NCBI GenBank assembly: GCA_018780645.1
Contig: JADMJJ010000038.1
Location: forward strand, 1 to 56,549
Length of the DNA: 56,549 nucleotides
Direction: 5' to 3'
Origin: Burkholderiaceae bacterium
GTDB lineage: Bacteria > Pseudomonadota > Gammaproteobacteria > Burkholderiales > Burkholderiaceae_C
Below the pieces are notes generated by a model, which made no database searches, was not told the origin of the DNA, and saw only the letters and a program-made list of their open reading frames with translations. Below, piece after piece: positions 1 through 8,553 of the stretch; position 1 is the stretch's first letter, and each line of letters begins with the position of its first letter. A program made the translations under genes and the position numbers.

Positions 1-486
1 ATGCCGCAGGCGGTGCTGGGTGTGGCCTTCAGCTTCGGCATACCGATGGCCTTCTCGGCCGCGCTGGGCGGCATGCAGTGGAGCCTGGAGGCCATCAACG
101 CCGCCGTGCCGCCCACCGCTTGGGGCCTGCTGCTGTCCAATCTGTTCTGGGTGCTGGCCTACGACACCGAGTACGCAATGGTCGATCGAGACGACGACAT
201 CCGCATCGGCGTCCGTTCCTCGGCGCTGCTGCTGGGCCGCTTCGATGTGGCGGCGGTGATGGGCTTCTATGCCGTCTATCTGTCCAGCTGGACTTTCCTA
301 GGCCTGCGTCTGGGTCTGGGCAAGCTGTTCCTGCTGGGCATGGCCATCGCCGCGGTGCAGGTCGTATGGCACTACCTCCTGATCCGTGACCGCTCGCGCG
401 AGGGCTGCTTCAAGGCCTTCCGCGAGAACCACTGGCTCGGCTTCTCGGTGTTCGCCGGCGTGGCGCTGGACCTGTCGCTGCGCTGA
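1..486 (+). CDS. ubiA: 4-hydroxybenzoate polyprenyltransferase, C-terminal part
   Basis: Integral-membrane prenyltransferase of ubiquinone synthesis that attaches the polyprenyl tail to 4-hydroxybenzoate. The gene is cut by the window edge, so the first Met is internal and only the last 161 residues are present. The second Asp-rich, Mg-diphosphate binding motif is visible as YDTEYAMVDRDDD (about residues 54-66 of the fragment), followed by the family sequence IGVRSSA. Hydrophobic helices flank the motif. The chorismate lyase that makes its substrate, ubiC, lies about 7.5 kb away on the other strand, so the two are not one operon here. Identification is firm; the missing N-terminal half cannot be judged. 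Confidence 0.93.
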   Translation: MPQAVLGVAFSFGIPMAFSAALGGMQWSLEAINAAVPPTAWGLLLSNLFWVLAYDTEYAMVDRDDDIRIGVRSSALLLGRFDVAAVMGFYAVYLSSWTFLGLRLGLGKLFLLGMAIAAVQVVWHYLLIRDRSREGCFKAFRENHWLGFSVFAGVALDLSLR

Positions 487-645
487 GGCGCGGCCACGCG
501 CCGCGCAAATGCGTGCGCAAGTCACGGAGGGCTGTCGCTATCCCCCCGAGGCACGGGCACCGGTTGCGAATGCTAAAACCGATACTCGGATTTCGGTTTG
601 CAGGCCTTGATGTGTTGCAAAGAACTCAGCCTCAAGGACTGCGCA

Positions 646-1497
646 ATGACATCCAAAGCCTCCCCCCGCTTTTCACTCGCCGCGCTCGGCGTCATCGCCT
701 GCGCCACGGCGCAGGCCGGCCCGGTGACCGTGACGCAGTCGTTCGCGCTGAACTCCCTGATGCAGGGCAATAGCAGCCAGCTGAGCTTCGACCTGAGCAG
801 CTTCCTGTCGGGCCAGGGCCTGTCGGTTGCCAATGTGGTGTCGGGCCAGGTGGTGGTGCACGGCTTCTCCGAGGCCAGCTATCTGACCAGCTACTCCGAG
901 TACGGCGGCTACGCCCAGACCGGCGTCACCTCGCACCAGGCCAGCTACTCCTACTATGTGCCCGGCTATACCTGCAGCTGGTGCTGGTCCTACAACCCGG
1001 GCTACACCCAGTACGTCAACTACCAGGTGCAGGACACGCTGGAAACGCGCTACCGCGACGTGCGCCATATCGACAACATGGCCGACAGCATGCTGGTCAG
1101 CACGGGCGGCAGCAGCGCCAGCGACACCGTCGACACGCGCAGCGCCAGCACCGGCGGTTACGGCAACAGCAATTACGAAGGCGCCTATGTGCGCAGCTAC
1201 GACTACTACGGCAACTACAGCCTGGGCCACCGCTACAACCGCGAACGCGACGTCTATGAAGCGCTGTACGGCGCGCTGGACACCAGCCTGAGCCTCGATG
1301 CCGCCGCGCTGCTGGACCTGCGCGGCGATGGCCAACTGGGCATGAGCATAGGCGGCACCGGCCAGTTCCGCCTGCAGTCGGTGCAGATCACCTTGGATGT
1401 GGACACGCCCACCGTGCCCGAGCCCGGCAGCCTGGCACTGGCCGGTGCGGCGCTGGCCGGCCTGGTGGTGGCCTCGAGGCGCAATCGCAAGCCATGA
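646..1497 (+). CDS. Tyr-rich PEP-CTERM sorting domain protein
   Basis: Predicted exported protein of 283 residues. It has an N-terminal signal peptide (MTSKASPRFSLAALGVIAC...AQA) and a classic PEP-CTERM tail: VPEP at 257-260, a hydrophobic helix, then the basic end SRRNRKP. Such tails are recognised by exosortases, and no exosortase gene is in this window. The central 150 residues contain over 20 tyrosines and an SWCWSY patch, which is unusual. The start is chosen for the AAGGA ribosome site 7 nt upstream and because it begins the signal peptide; an earlier in-frame start at 598 would spoil it. Its stop overlaps the next gene by ATGA, so it is probably translationally coupled to the DUF6445 and halogenase genes. 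Its function is unknown. Confidence 0.85.
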   Translation: MTSKASPRFSLAALGVIACATAQAGPVTVTQSFALNSLMQGNSSQLSFDLSSFLSGQGLSVANVVSGQVVVHGFSEASYLTSYSEYGGYAQTGVTSHQASYSYYVPGYTCSWCWSYNPGYTQYVNYQVQDTLETRYRDVRHIDNMADSMLVSTGGSSASDTVDTRSASTGGYGNSNYEGAYVRSYDYYGNYSLGHRYNRERDVYEALYGALDTSLSLDAAALLDLRGDGQLGMSIGGTGQFRLQSVQITLDVDTPTVPEPGSLALAGAALAGLVVASRRNRKP

Positions 1498-2204
1498 GCG
1501 CCCCAGCGGCGGGCGCGTTGTTCAGCCTGAACCCGGCCGCCAGCGTGCATGTGGAGACCCTGTCCAGCGGCTGCCCCATCCTGGTCATCGACGATTGCTA
1601 CGCCGACGTCACGGCGGTGCGCGAGCGCGCGCTGTGCGGCCGCTTCGACGCCTCGCTGGCCTTCTACCCGGGCGTGCACTCGAACATCGATCGCGATGAG
1701 ATCATGCCGCTGTTCCGGCAGCTGAGCGACCTGCTGGCGCTGCTGGGCGACGGTCTGGTGCCGCCGGAAAGCTTCATCTCTGATTTCTCGCTGGTCACCA
1801 CGCCGGCCCGCGACATGCTGGCCAAGCAGAAGCACCCGCATGTCGACCCGGTCTCGCTGGCCGGCGTGCTCTACCTGAACCCCGACTACGAGGTCGGCAC
1901 CAGCTTCTTCCGCCACCGCCCGTCGGGCCTGGCCTTTCTGCGCAGCGATGCCGACCGTGAACAGCATGGCCAATGGCTGCAGGCCAACGGCGAGCGCACC
2001 CAGCCCGAGAGCTATGCCGTTGCCGATGACGACACCTGGGAGCATCTGCACTCGGTGGCCGGCCGTTTCAACCGGCTGGTGATGTATCCGGGCACCGCCT
2101 TCCACTCGATCGCCATGCAGGACGTCGCCGCCCAGGTCACGCTCAGCTCGGCGCGCCTGACCCAGCGCTTCTTCGCCCAACACGCGCCCACCGCGGCGCG
2201 CTGA
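1494..2204 (+). CDS. DUF6445 family protein (2OG-oxygenase-like)
   Basis: 236 residues, no signal peptide, probably cytoplasmic. The sequence resembles the DUF6445 family, which is commonly found beside tryptophan-halogenase-like genes and looks like a 2-oxoglutarate/Fe(II) oxygenase fold. Visible candidate metal-site residues are H and D in KHPHVDPVSLAGVLYLNP (about 113-130) and the late His in YPGTAFHSIA (about 203-212). The start overlaps the stop of the PEP-CTERM gene (ATGA), and the halogenase gene begins 18 nt downstream, so this is the middle gene of a three-gene unit. The biochemical reaction is not known to me; the family assignment comes from recalled sequence pattern and context. 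Confidence 0.75.
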   Translation: MSAPAAGALFSLNPAASVHVETLSSGCPILVIDDCYADVTAVRERALCGRFDASLAFYPGVHSNIDRDEIMPLFRQLSDLLALLGDGLVPPESFISDFSLVTTPARDMLAKQKHPHVDPVSLAGVLYLNPDYEVGTSFFRHRPSGLAFLRSDADREQHGQWLQANGERTQPESYAVADDDTWEHLHSVAGRFNRLVMYPGTAFHSIAMQDVAAQVTLSSARLTQRFFAQHAPTAAR

Positions 2205-2222
2205 TCCGAAAGCTCCCCGCCC

Positions 2223-3779
2223 ATGGTTCCCTACCGTTCGATCCTGATTGTTGGCGGCGGCACGGCCGGCTGGCTGGCCGCTGCCTATCTGCAGCGCATC
2301 CTCGGCGCCAACCCGCAGGCGCCGGTGCAGATCAGCCTGGTCGAGTCCACGGAGATTGGCACCATAGGCGTCGGTGAGGCGACGGTGCCCACGCTGCGCC
2401 AGATCCTGCGCGTGCTCGACATCCCGGAGACCGCGCTGTTCGCCGAGGCCGATGCAACGCTGAAGAACGGCATCCGCTTCGTCGGCTGGCGCAACGGCGG
2501 CGACACCGCCAGCGACAGCTTCGACCATCCGTTCGAGGCGCCGATGGTGCAGGAGGGCTACTCGACGATGGTGCACTGGCTGAACCTGAAGCAGCGCGGC
2601 CTGATGAACAAGCCCTATGCCGAGGCCGGCATGGTGCAGACCGCCCTGTTCGACGCGATGGCCTCGCCAAAGCTGATGACTTCGGCCGGCTACGACGCAC
2701 CGGTGCCCTATGCCTACCACCTCGACGCCGTCAAGCTCGCGGCGCTGCTGCGGCGCGTTGCCACCGAGCGCGGCGTGCGGCACAGCTATGGCGAGGTGAC
2801 GGAGGTCGAGACCTCCGAACAGGGCATCGCGGCGGTCAGGCTCAAGGACGGCCAGCGCCTCACGGCCGACCTGTTCGTCGATTGCACCGGCTTCGCGGCC
2901 CTGCTGCATGGCAAGGCGCTGGAGGTGCCCTGGATCTCCTATGCCGACACCCTGCTGTGCGACCGCGCCGTCGCCTGCCCGGTGGCCTACCCGGACCCGC
3001 TGGCGCCGCTGCGCAGCTACACCACGGCCACCGCGCAGGCAGCGGGCTGGACCTGGGAGATCGATCTGCAATCGCGCCGCGGCACCGGTTACGTCTACTC
3101 GTCGCGGCACTGCTCGGACGACGAGGCGGTCGCCACGCTGCGCCGCTTTCATGGCGATGCCCAGGCGCTGGCCGAACCGCGGCTGCTGAAGATGCGCATC
3201 GGCCACCGCGCGCGGATGTGGGAGAAGAACTGTCTGGCGCTGGGCCTGGCCGGCGGCTTCATCGAGCCACTGGAGTCCACCGGCATCTATCTGATCGAGC
3301 ATGCGCTGCAGCTGTTCATCGACTTCCTGCCGTCCAGCGCCGGCGCCACCCGGGGCCAGGCCAAGTACAACGAGCTGATGTCCGATCTGTACGACGAGCT
3401 GCGCGACTTCATCCTGCTGCACTACGTGATATCGATGCGCAAGGACACCCCGTTCTGGCGCGAGTACACGCAGAGCGTGGTGCTGCCGCCCAGCCTGGCG
3501 GCGTTGCTCGCTCTCTGGGACGAGAAGGTGCCGCACACCACCGACCTGCAGCGCAAGATGTCGCTGTTCGGCCCGGCCAACTACTTCTTCATACTGGCCG
3601 GTCTCAATCGCCTGCCCAGCCAGGGCATAGGCCAGGCGGCCTTCATACCGCCCGAGGCCAGCCAGCGCGTGCTGGAGCAGGTGGCGAAGATCCGCCTCGC
3701 CGCCGTGGCGCAATCACCGGCCATGCGCGAGTACACCCACAAGATCAGCGCCGCAGTGGCGAACGCGCCACGCAGCTGA
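2223..3779 (+). CDS. Flavin-dependent tryptophan halogenase-like protein
   Basis: 518 residues, the normal length of FADH2-dependent halogenases. The FAD-binding motif GGGTAGW is at 11-17. A conserved Lys is at 81 (LKNGIRFVGW), matching the catalytic Lys of PrnA/RebH, and the Glu of FIEPLEST is at 351. The family's WxWxIP motif is present as WTWEID (276-281), so its proline is replaced by Asp. The substrate may be free Trp, another indole or phenol, or a peptide side chain; it cannot be read from sequence. The gene is the last of a unit with a DUF6445 gene and a Tyr-rich exported protein. A flavin reductase partner is not seen nearby. It converges on the ECF sigma gene with an 8-nt gap. Confidence 0.85.
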   Translation: MVPYRSILIVGGGTAGWLAAAYLQRILGANPQAPVQISLVESTEIGTIGVGEATVPTLRQILRVLDIPETALFAEADATLKNGIRFVGWRNGGDTASDSFDHPFEAPMVQEGYSTMVHWLNLKQRGLMNKPYAEAGMVQTALFDAMASPKLMTSAGYDAPVPYAYHLDAVKLAALLRRVATERGVRHSYGEVTEVETSEQGIAAVRLKDGQRLTADLFVDCTGFAALLHGKALEVPWISYADTLLCDRAVACPVAYPDPLAPLRSYTTATAQAAGWTWEIDLQSRRGTGYVYSSRHCSDDEAVATLRRFHGDAQALAEPRLLKMRIGHRARMWEKNCLALGLAGGFIEPLESTGIYLIEHALQLFIDFLPSSAGATRGQAKYNELMSDLYDELRDFILLHYVISMRKDTPFWREYTQSVVLPPSLAALLALWDEKVPHTTDLQRKMSLFGPANYFFILAGLNRLPSQGIGQAAFIPPEASQRVLEQVAKIRLAAVAQSPAMREYTHKISAAVANAPRS

Positions 3780-3787
3780 GCGCGTGC

Positions 3788-4396
3788 TCAGCCCTTGCCG
3801 CTGAGCTCGCGATGCAGCCAGGCCTTGGCCAGGCTCCAGTCCCGCTTGACGGTGGCCAGGGAGAGGTCGAGCGCGTCGGCGATCTCCTCGTTCTCCAGAC
3901 CGCCGAAGAAGCGCAGCTCCACCACCTTGGCGGCGCGCGGGTCGAACTGCTCCAGCGCCAGCAACGCCTCATGCACGGCCAGCACATCGGGGTCACTGGG
4001 CAGGGCCAGCTGCTCCAGGCCGGCCAGCGTGGCGCTGACCAGCTCCGCCTCGCGCTTCTGCGCGCGGCGCGCCATCTCATGATTGACCAGGATGCGCCTC
4101 ATCATGATGGAACTGACGGCCAGGAAATGGCTGCGGTTCTTCCAGTGGGTGCGTCGTTGATCGGCCATGCGGAACCAGGCCTCGTGGGCCAGCGCGGTGG
4201 CGCTGAGCGTGTGGCCGACGTTCTCGCGCCGCAGATGGCCGCCCGCCATGCGCCGCAACTCCTGGTACAGCAGGGCGAACAGCTGGTTGCCCACGGCAGC
4301 GCCCTCACCCTCGGGCTGGCCGTGATCGCTGAGCCATTGCGTCAGCTCCGCCAAGTCGACCGGAAACGAGGAAGGAAGGTCTGGGAGGTTTTTCAC
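3788..4396 (-). CDS. ECF-subfamily RNA polymerase sigma factor
   Basis: 202 residues with sigma region 2 (FALLYQELRRMAGGHLRR... ALAHEAWFRM) and a region 4 helix-turn-helix near the C-terminus (ENEEIADALDLSLATVKRDWSLAKAWL). The pattern fits the ECF groups that lack a dedicated anti-sigma and are paired with Ser/Thr kinases. The divergent neighbour, 143 bp away, is exactly such a kinase. The inference is that kinase signalling controls this sigma factor. Its targets are not visible, although the halogenase unit is convergent and close. No anti-sigma gene is present. Confidence 0.88.
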   Translation of the reverse strand: MKNLPDLPSSFPVDLAELTQWLSDHGQPEGEGAAVGNQLFALLYQELRRMAGGHLRRENVGHTLSATALAHEAWFRMADQRRTHWKNRSHFLAVSSIMMRRILVNHEMARRAQKREAELVSATLAGLEQLALPSDPDVLAVHEALLALEQFDPRAAKVVELRFFGGLENEEIADALDLSLATVKRDWSLAKAWLHRELSGKG

Positions 4397-4451
4397 GGCA
4401 CCTGATTGTGTATGAGCTTTCCCCGGCTGCGGGCTTGCGTAAACCCACAGT

Positions 4452-4469
4452 ACCCCGCGAATACGGGGT
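4452..4469. promoter_or_regulatory. Palindrome between sigma factor and kinase genes
   Basis: A perfect 6-bp inverted repeat, ACCCCG and CGGGGT around a 6-nt spacer, lies in the 143-bp divergent intergenic region of the ECF sigma and kinase genes. It could be an operator or a short RNA hairpin. A TATGCT hexamer about 30 nt downstream could serve as a -10 element for the kinase gene, but I see no convincing -35. Confidence 0.25.
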
Positions 4470-4539
4470 CAGGTCGTTTGTCCCGGGTCAAACTCTCTAT
4501 GCTGGTGGCCCATCACGCCGCCATGGAGCCTGCCGCCGC

Positions 4540-7200
4540 ATGAGCCCGCCCACCGATTCCGCGCGCTGGAACCTCGTCAAGTCGCTGTTTGACGAGGCCC
4601 TGCAGCGACCCGAATCACTGCGCGAGGCCTGGCTGAGGGAGCAGGACCTGGCCCCGGAAGTGCGCAAGGAGCTGCTGTCGCTGCTGGCCCACAGCACCGG
4701 CGGCCTCGAGGCCGCACCCGGCTTTCTGGAACAGCCTGCCGCCACACCCCGCGAGCTGGGCCAGAGCGGCTGGCCCGGCATGCGCTGCGGCAGCTGGGAG
4801 CTGCTGGAGCCGATAGGCAGCGGCGGCATGGGCGAGGTGTTCCGTGCCCGCCGCGCCGATGGTGCCTACGAGGGCCAGGCCGCCGTCAAGCTGCTCAAGC
4901 GCGGCATGGACTCGGCCAGCGTGCTGGCCCGCTTCGCCCTGGAGCAGCAGACGCTGGCGCGGCTGGAACATCCGCACATCGCGCGCCTGTTCGACGCCGG
5001 CCTCAGCGAGCTGGGCCTGCCCTACTTCGTGATGGAGCTGGTGCAGGGCCGGCCGCTGGATCAGGCCTGCGAGGGCCTGAGCCTTGAGCAGCGGCTGCAG
5101 CTGTTCCTTCAGCTGGCCGACGCGGTGGCCTATGCCCACCGCAATCTGCTGGTGCACCGCGACCTCAAGCCCGGCAATGTGCTGGTCAACGAGCAGGGCC
5201 AGGTCAAGCTGCTGGACTTCGGCATCGCCAAGGCGCTGGACGCGCGCGACAGCGTTGATGCCGGCCAGACCCGCATCGGCGAGCGCCCCTACACACCGCA
5301 CTACGCCAGCCCCGAGCAGGTGCGTGGCGAGCCGGTCAATACCGCCACCGACATCTATTCGCTGGGCGTGCTGCTGTATCTGATGTTGACCGGCGTTCGC
5401 CCCTATGGGAGGCAGGCCAGCACACCGGGCGAGGCCGCCCACAGCGTGCTGATGGAGGTGCCCACCCGACCCAGCACCCTGGGGCCGGAGGTGGTCAGCG
5501 ATGCAGGCTGGTTGGCCACCCGCCAGCGTCTGCGCGGCGATCTCGACAAGATCGTGCTCAAGGCGCTGGAGAAACCGCTGGAGCGGCGCTATGCCAGCGT
5601 CGATGCGCTGGCCAGCGATGTGCGCGCCTATCTGGGCGGCTATCCGGTCAGCGCCCGGTCCCCCAGCTGGGGCTATGTGACGGGCCACTTCATACGCCGG
5701 CATCGGCTGCCGGTGGCATTGAGTGGCGTGGCGATGCTGGCCCTGATAGCCGGGCTGATAGGGACCGCCTGGCAGATGCGCGAGGCGGAAGTGGCCCGGG
5801 CCCAGGCCGAGCGCCGCTTTGCCCAGGTGCGCCAGTTGGCCAACAAGCTGGTCTTCAACTACCACGACCAGATCGCCAGCCTGCCCGGCGCCACCCAGGT
5901 GCGCGAGGCCCTGCTCAGCGATGCCGTCGGCTATCTGGACGGCCTCAACGAAGAGCTGGGCCGGGACCAGCGCCTGGCCCGCGAACTGGCCGAGTCGTAT
6001 TCCCGTATCGCCGCTCTGCAGGGCGATGCGTTCTCGCCCAGCCAGGAGCGCCTGGCCCTGGCCGAAAAGAATCTTGACAAGGCACTGGCCCTGCTGCCCC
6101 GCTATCTGGACAGCGGCAACCGCGACCTGGAGGCCCTCAACACCGCCACCGAGATGTGGCAGGGCCGGGCCCTGCTGCACAGCCGCGCAGGCCGTCTGCA
6201 GCGGGCTCTTGACGCGCTGGAGCAGGGCCGGCGCCTGAGCGCCCGGGCGCTGGCCCTGGCGCCGGGCAACAAGGAGGCGATCTCGCAGCTTGCCACCTTG
6301 AAGGGCCGCATGGCCCTGGTGCTGGGTGGCAACTACAGCCAGGCCTGCCTGGGCCGGGTGGCCGAAGCCGGAGCGCAATGGCTTGAGGCACTGGCGCTGT
6401 TCGAGCAGCTGGTGGCCTCCGAGCCCGATTCGTCCCAATGGCTCAATCAGCTGGCCTGGGCGCGCAACGGTCTGGCCAGCTGGGCGATACTGAACGGTGA
6501 TGGCGAAGAGGCCTTGCGTCAGGCACAGCGGCTGATCGGATTGCGCGACAGGATCAGCGCCCTGGAGCCCAATAACGGCAACTACCAGCAGCAGGCCGCG
6601 ATGACGCGATCGGTGATGGCCGCGGCGCTCAGCGCGGCCGGCCGGCCGAGCGAGGGCTTGCCATGGCTGGAGCAGGCCGAGGTCATCCTGAACAAGCTCA
6701 AGCGCCAGGATGGCGCCAATCGCGCCGCCGGCCGCGATGCCGCGCTGCTGCAGCTGATACGGGCGCGCACCCAGCACCTGGCCGAGCCCGGTGCGGCCAG
6801 CCGCCTGGCGCTGCAGAACGCCCTGCAGGGGCTGCCCGACAGCGCCGAGCTGCATCAGGACTTCTACATGACGCGCTGGCGCGCCGAGGCGCTGATCTGG
6901 AATGCCAGGGCGCAGGGTTCCCGACCCTCGGATGCCCAGCAAGCCCTCGGCTACGCCGAGCAGGCACAGGCCCTGCTGAAGCGCCTGTCGGACAACCCGG
7001 ACAACGCCAATCAGCGCTGGATGATGGCCCAGGCCCTGGGCGAGCAGGCCCAGGCCCAGCGCCTGCTGGGGCGCGACGCCGCAGCGCGGGTGAGCGCAGG
7101 GCAGGCCATGAGGCTTTGGGGTGGCGGCAGTGCCGAAGTGGCGCCGGCCTACTTCAAGACCTGGATCGAGCGCGACCGACGCAGCGCAGCGGGTCGCTGA
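4540..7200 (+). CDS. Transmembrane Ser/Thr protein kinase with TPR-like C-terminus
   Basis: 886 residues. Hanks-type kinase signatures appear in order: glycine loop GSGGMGEVFRAR near 93, VAIK-type Lys in AAVKLLKRG near 116, HRDLKPGNVL near 206, DFG near 226 and ASPEQ near 256. All catalytic residues are intact. A single transmembrane helix (VALSGVAMLALIAGLIGTAW, about 392-411) separates the cytoplasmic kinase from about 470 residues of helical, Ala/Leu-rich, TPR-like repeats outside the membrane. The first 90 residues precede the kinase and are helical. I start at the ATG giving MSPPTDSARW; a longer in-frame opening from 4408 has no domain-like sequence. Divergent to an ECF sigma factor, with which it probably forms one signalling pair. 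Confidence 0.9.
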   Translation: MSPPTDSARWNLVKSLFDEALQRPESLREAWLREQDLAPEVRKELLSLLAHSTGGLEAAPGFLEQPAATPRELGQSGWPGMRCGSWELLEPIGSGGMGEVFRARRADGAYEGQAAVKLLKRGMDSASVLARFALEQQTLARLEHPHIARLFDAGLSELGLPYFVMELVQGRPLDQACEGLSLEQRLQLFLQLADAVAYAHRNLLVHRDLKPGNVLVNEQGQVKLLDFGIAKALDARDSVDAGQTRIGERPYTPHYASPEQVRGEPVNTATDIYSLGVLLYLMLTGVRPYGRQASTPGEAAHSVLMEVPTRPSTLGPEVVSDAGWLATRQRLRGDLDKIVLKALEKPLERRYASVDALASDVRAYLGGYPVSARSPSWGYVTGHFIRRHRLPVALSGVAMLALIAGLIGTAWQMREAEVARAQAERRFAQVRQLANKLVFNYHDQIASLPGATQVREALLSDAVGYLDGLNEELGRDQRLARELAESYSRIAALQGDAFSPSQERLALAEKNLDKALALLPRYLDSGNRDLEALNTATEMWQGRALLHSRAGRLQRALDALEQGRRLSARALALAPGNKEAISQLATLKGRMALVLGGNYSQACLGRVAEAGAQWLEALALFEQLVASEPDSSQWLNQLAWARNGLASWAILNGDGEEALRQAQRLIGLRDRISALEPNNGNYQQQAAMTRSVMAAALSAAGRPSEGLPWLEQAEVILNKLKRQDGANRAAGRDAALLQLIRARTQHLAEPGAASRLALQNALQGLPDSAELHQDFYMTRWRAEALIWNARAQGSRPSDAQQALGYAEQAQALLKRLSDNPDNANQRWMMAQALGEQAQAQRLLGRDAAARVSAGQAMRLWGGGSAEVAPAYFKTWIERDRRSAAGR

Positions 7201-7215
7201 ACAACGACTGCCGGC

Positions 7216-7947
7216 TCAGAACGCGTACTGCAGCCGCATCGAGAACATGCTGCCGGGGCGGCCGTAGATCTTGCCGTTCAGCCAGGCCGCCTGGTACTTG
7301 ATCTGCTGCCGGGCGCCCACGTCCCAGCTGCCCGACAGCACCGGCCCGGCGCGATGCGACTGCCGGGCGTGAGGCGACCAATGGTCCCAGGGGCCCAGCT
7401 CGCCAAAGCCCTGCAGCCCGATATGCAGCCAGGGCTTCCAGCGATACTTGGCCTGCCATTGGTACTTCATCCTGGTTGGGCTGGGCACGGCGCCATCGAA
7501 GCGGCGCTCCAGGAATACATTGCCATTCAGCTGGGTACGACCGACATCGGTTTGCAGCGCCGGGCCGATCTCGATCTCGACGCCGTCAGCGCGATCACGG
7601 TTCCAGATCAGATTCGCGTGCACGGCCAGATCGAAGGGGTACTGGCCCTGGGTCAGCAGATAGTCGTTCTGCCAGTTCAGGGTGCTCAGCTTGGTGGCGA
7701 CGCCGGTGCCGCCGATGTAGCTGGCATAGAACTCGGTGTACCAGCGCTTGCTGACGCCGTAGCCGAAGCCGATCTCCGGCCAGGTCTGGACCGGCCGCCC
7801 GGGGAACTTGACGGTCCAGTAGCGGTAGTCGATCGAGGCCTCGCCCTTGTTCTCATACACGCTGACCAGGTAGTAACCGGGGTCGGCCGCGAGGGCCGAC
7901 CCCAAGGGCCAGATCAAGCAGGCAAGGACCGCAAGCCGACTGCGCAT
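7216..7947 (-). CDS. Predicted outer-membrane beta-barrel protein
   Basis: 243 residues with a Sec signal peptide (MRSRLAVLACLIWPLGSALA, cleavage after about 20). The mature part is rich in alternating aromatic strands and ends in a terminal Phe (MRLQYAF), the hallmark of outer-membrane barrel proteins. I chose the inner ATG because GGGAGA lies 6 nt upstream; the alternative at 7977 lacks a ribosome site. I do not recognise a named family. Similar small barrels occur beside metabolic genes without known substrate. It lies downstream of ubiC on the same strand with about a 60-nt gap. Confidence 0.7.
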   Translation of the reverse strand: MRSRLAVLACLIWPLGSALAADPGYYLVSVYENKGEASIDYRYWTVKFPGRPVQTWPEIGFGYGVSKRWYTEFYASYIGGTGVATKLSTLNWQNDYLLTQGQYPFDLAVHANLIWNRDRADGVEIEIGPALQTDVGRTQLNGNVFLERRFDGAVPSPTRMKYQWQAKYRWKPWLHIGLQGFGELGPWDHWSPHARQSHRAGPVLSGSWDVGARQQIKYQAAWLNGKIYGRPGSMFSMRLQYAF

Positions 7948-8011
7948 CGAGCGTCTCCCGAACAATCCCACAGCCATGAAAGGGCTGACGCTAGCTTAAC
8001 CGCTGACCGGC

Positions 8012-8539
8012 TCAGGGCCGATACTTCGCCAGCGCGGGCGCAAACACCTCCATCACCCGCAGCTGCGCACCGCAGCGGTGGAACACCGAGTTGCGTGACC
8101 ACAGCATCTGCGCCGATGGCGGGCTGCCGGTGGCGGCCAGCCACTGACGCTGCAGGTTGCGGCGCGTATGGCCGTGACGGGCCAGGCGGCGTGGCCGCAA
8201 CTCGCTGCGCACGACGCGGCGGTCGGCATACAGCAGGTTCGCCAGCGGCTGCGGCCCTAGACCCTTGACGGCCCGCCAGGGCCCGGCCAGCGCCGATTTG
8301 TGCAGGGCCGAGCGGGCCCAGACCAGGGGCAGTCCATCGACGCGCAGCAAGACTTCACGCACCAGCGTGCAGCCGCGCCGCGGCAGGCCCAGGGCCAGGC
8401 GCTCATGGCTGCGCAGCGGCTGGGTGCGCTGGCTCAGCACCTGCACCTCGAAGCGCTGACCCAGGCGCGCCAGGCGCCGGCTCAGCGAACCGGGCGCGCG
8501 CAGCCAGTCGCGCAGGCCGTTGCGGCTTGCTATTCCCAT
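8012..8539 (-). CDS. ubiC: Chorismate lyase (chorismate--pyruvate lyase)
   Basis: 175 residues. It converts chorismate to 4-hydroxybenzoate and pyruvate, the first committed step of ubiquinone synthesis, in the cytoplasm. Family sequence is clear in VREVLLRVDG followed by LAGPWRAVKGLGPQPLANLL (about residues 68-110). The C-terminal part has LWSRNSVF and VMEVFAPAL, matching the lyase lid and Glu region. The start is the ATG of MGIASRNGL, 14 nt after the proC stop, so proC and ubiC are probably cotranscribed. Reading further upstream in this frame gives non-protein-like sequence antisense-free of domains, so the long extension was rejected. Confidence 0.87.
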   Translation of the reverse strand: MGIASRNGLRDWLRAPGSLSRRLARLGQRFEVQVLSQRTQPLRSHERLALGLPRRGCTLVREVLLRVDGLPLVWARSALHKSALAGPWRAVKGLGPQPLANLLYADRRVVRSELRPRRLARHGHTRRNLQRQWLAATGSPPSAQMLWSRNSVFHRCGAQLRVMEVFAPALAKYRP

Positions 8540-8553
8540 GCTGGATGAACCCT

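Noticed and set aside
1254-3713. Long open frame on the minus strand (about 819 codons)
   Set aside because: It is antisense to the PEP-CTERM, DUF6445 and halogenase genes, has low-complexity His/Arg/Gln-rich sequence and no domain. Such frames are common shadows in high-G+C DNA.
4615-6942. Long minus-strand open frame opposite the Ser/Thr kinase
   Set aside because: No domain, biased composition, and it lies wholly within a gene with clear kinase motifs.
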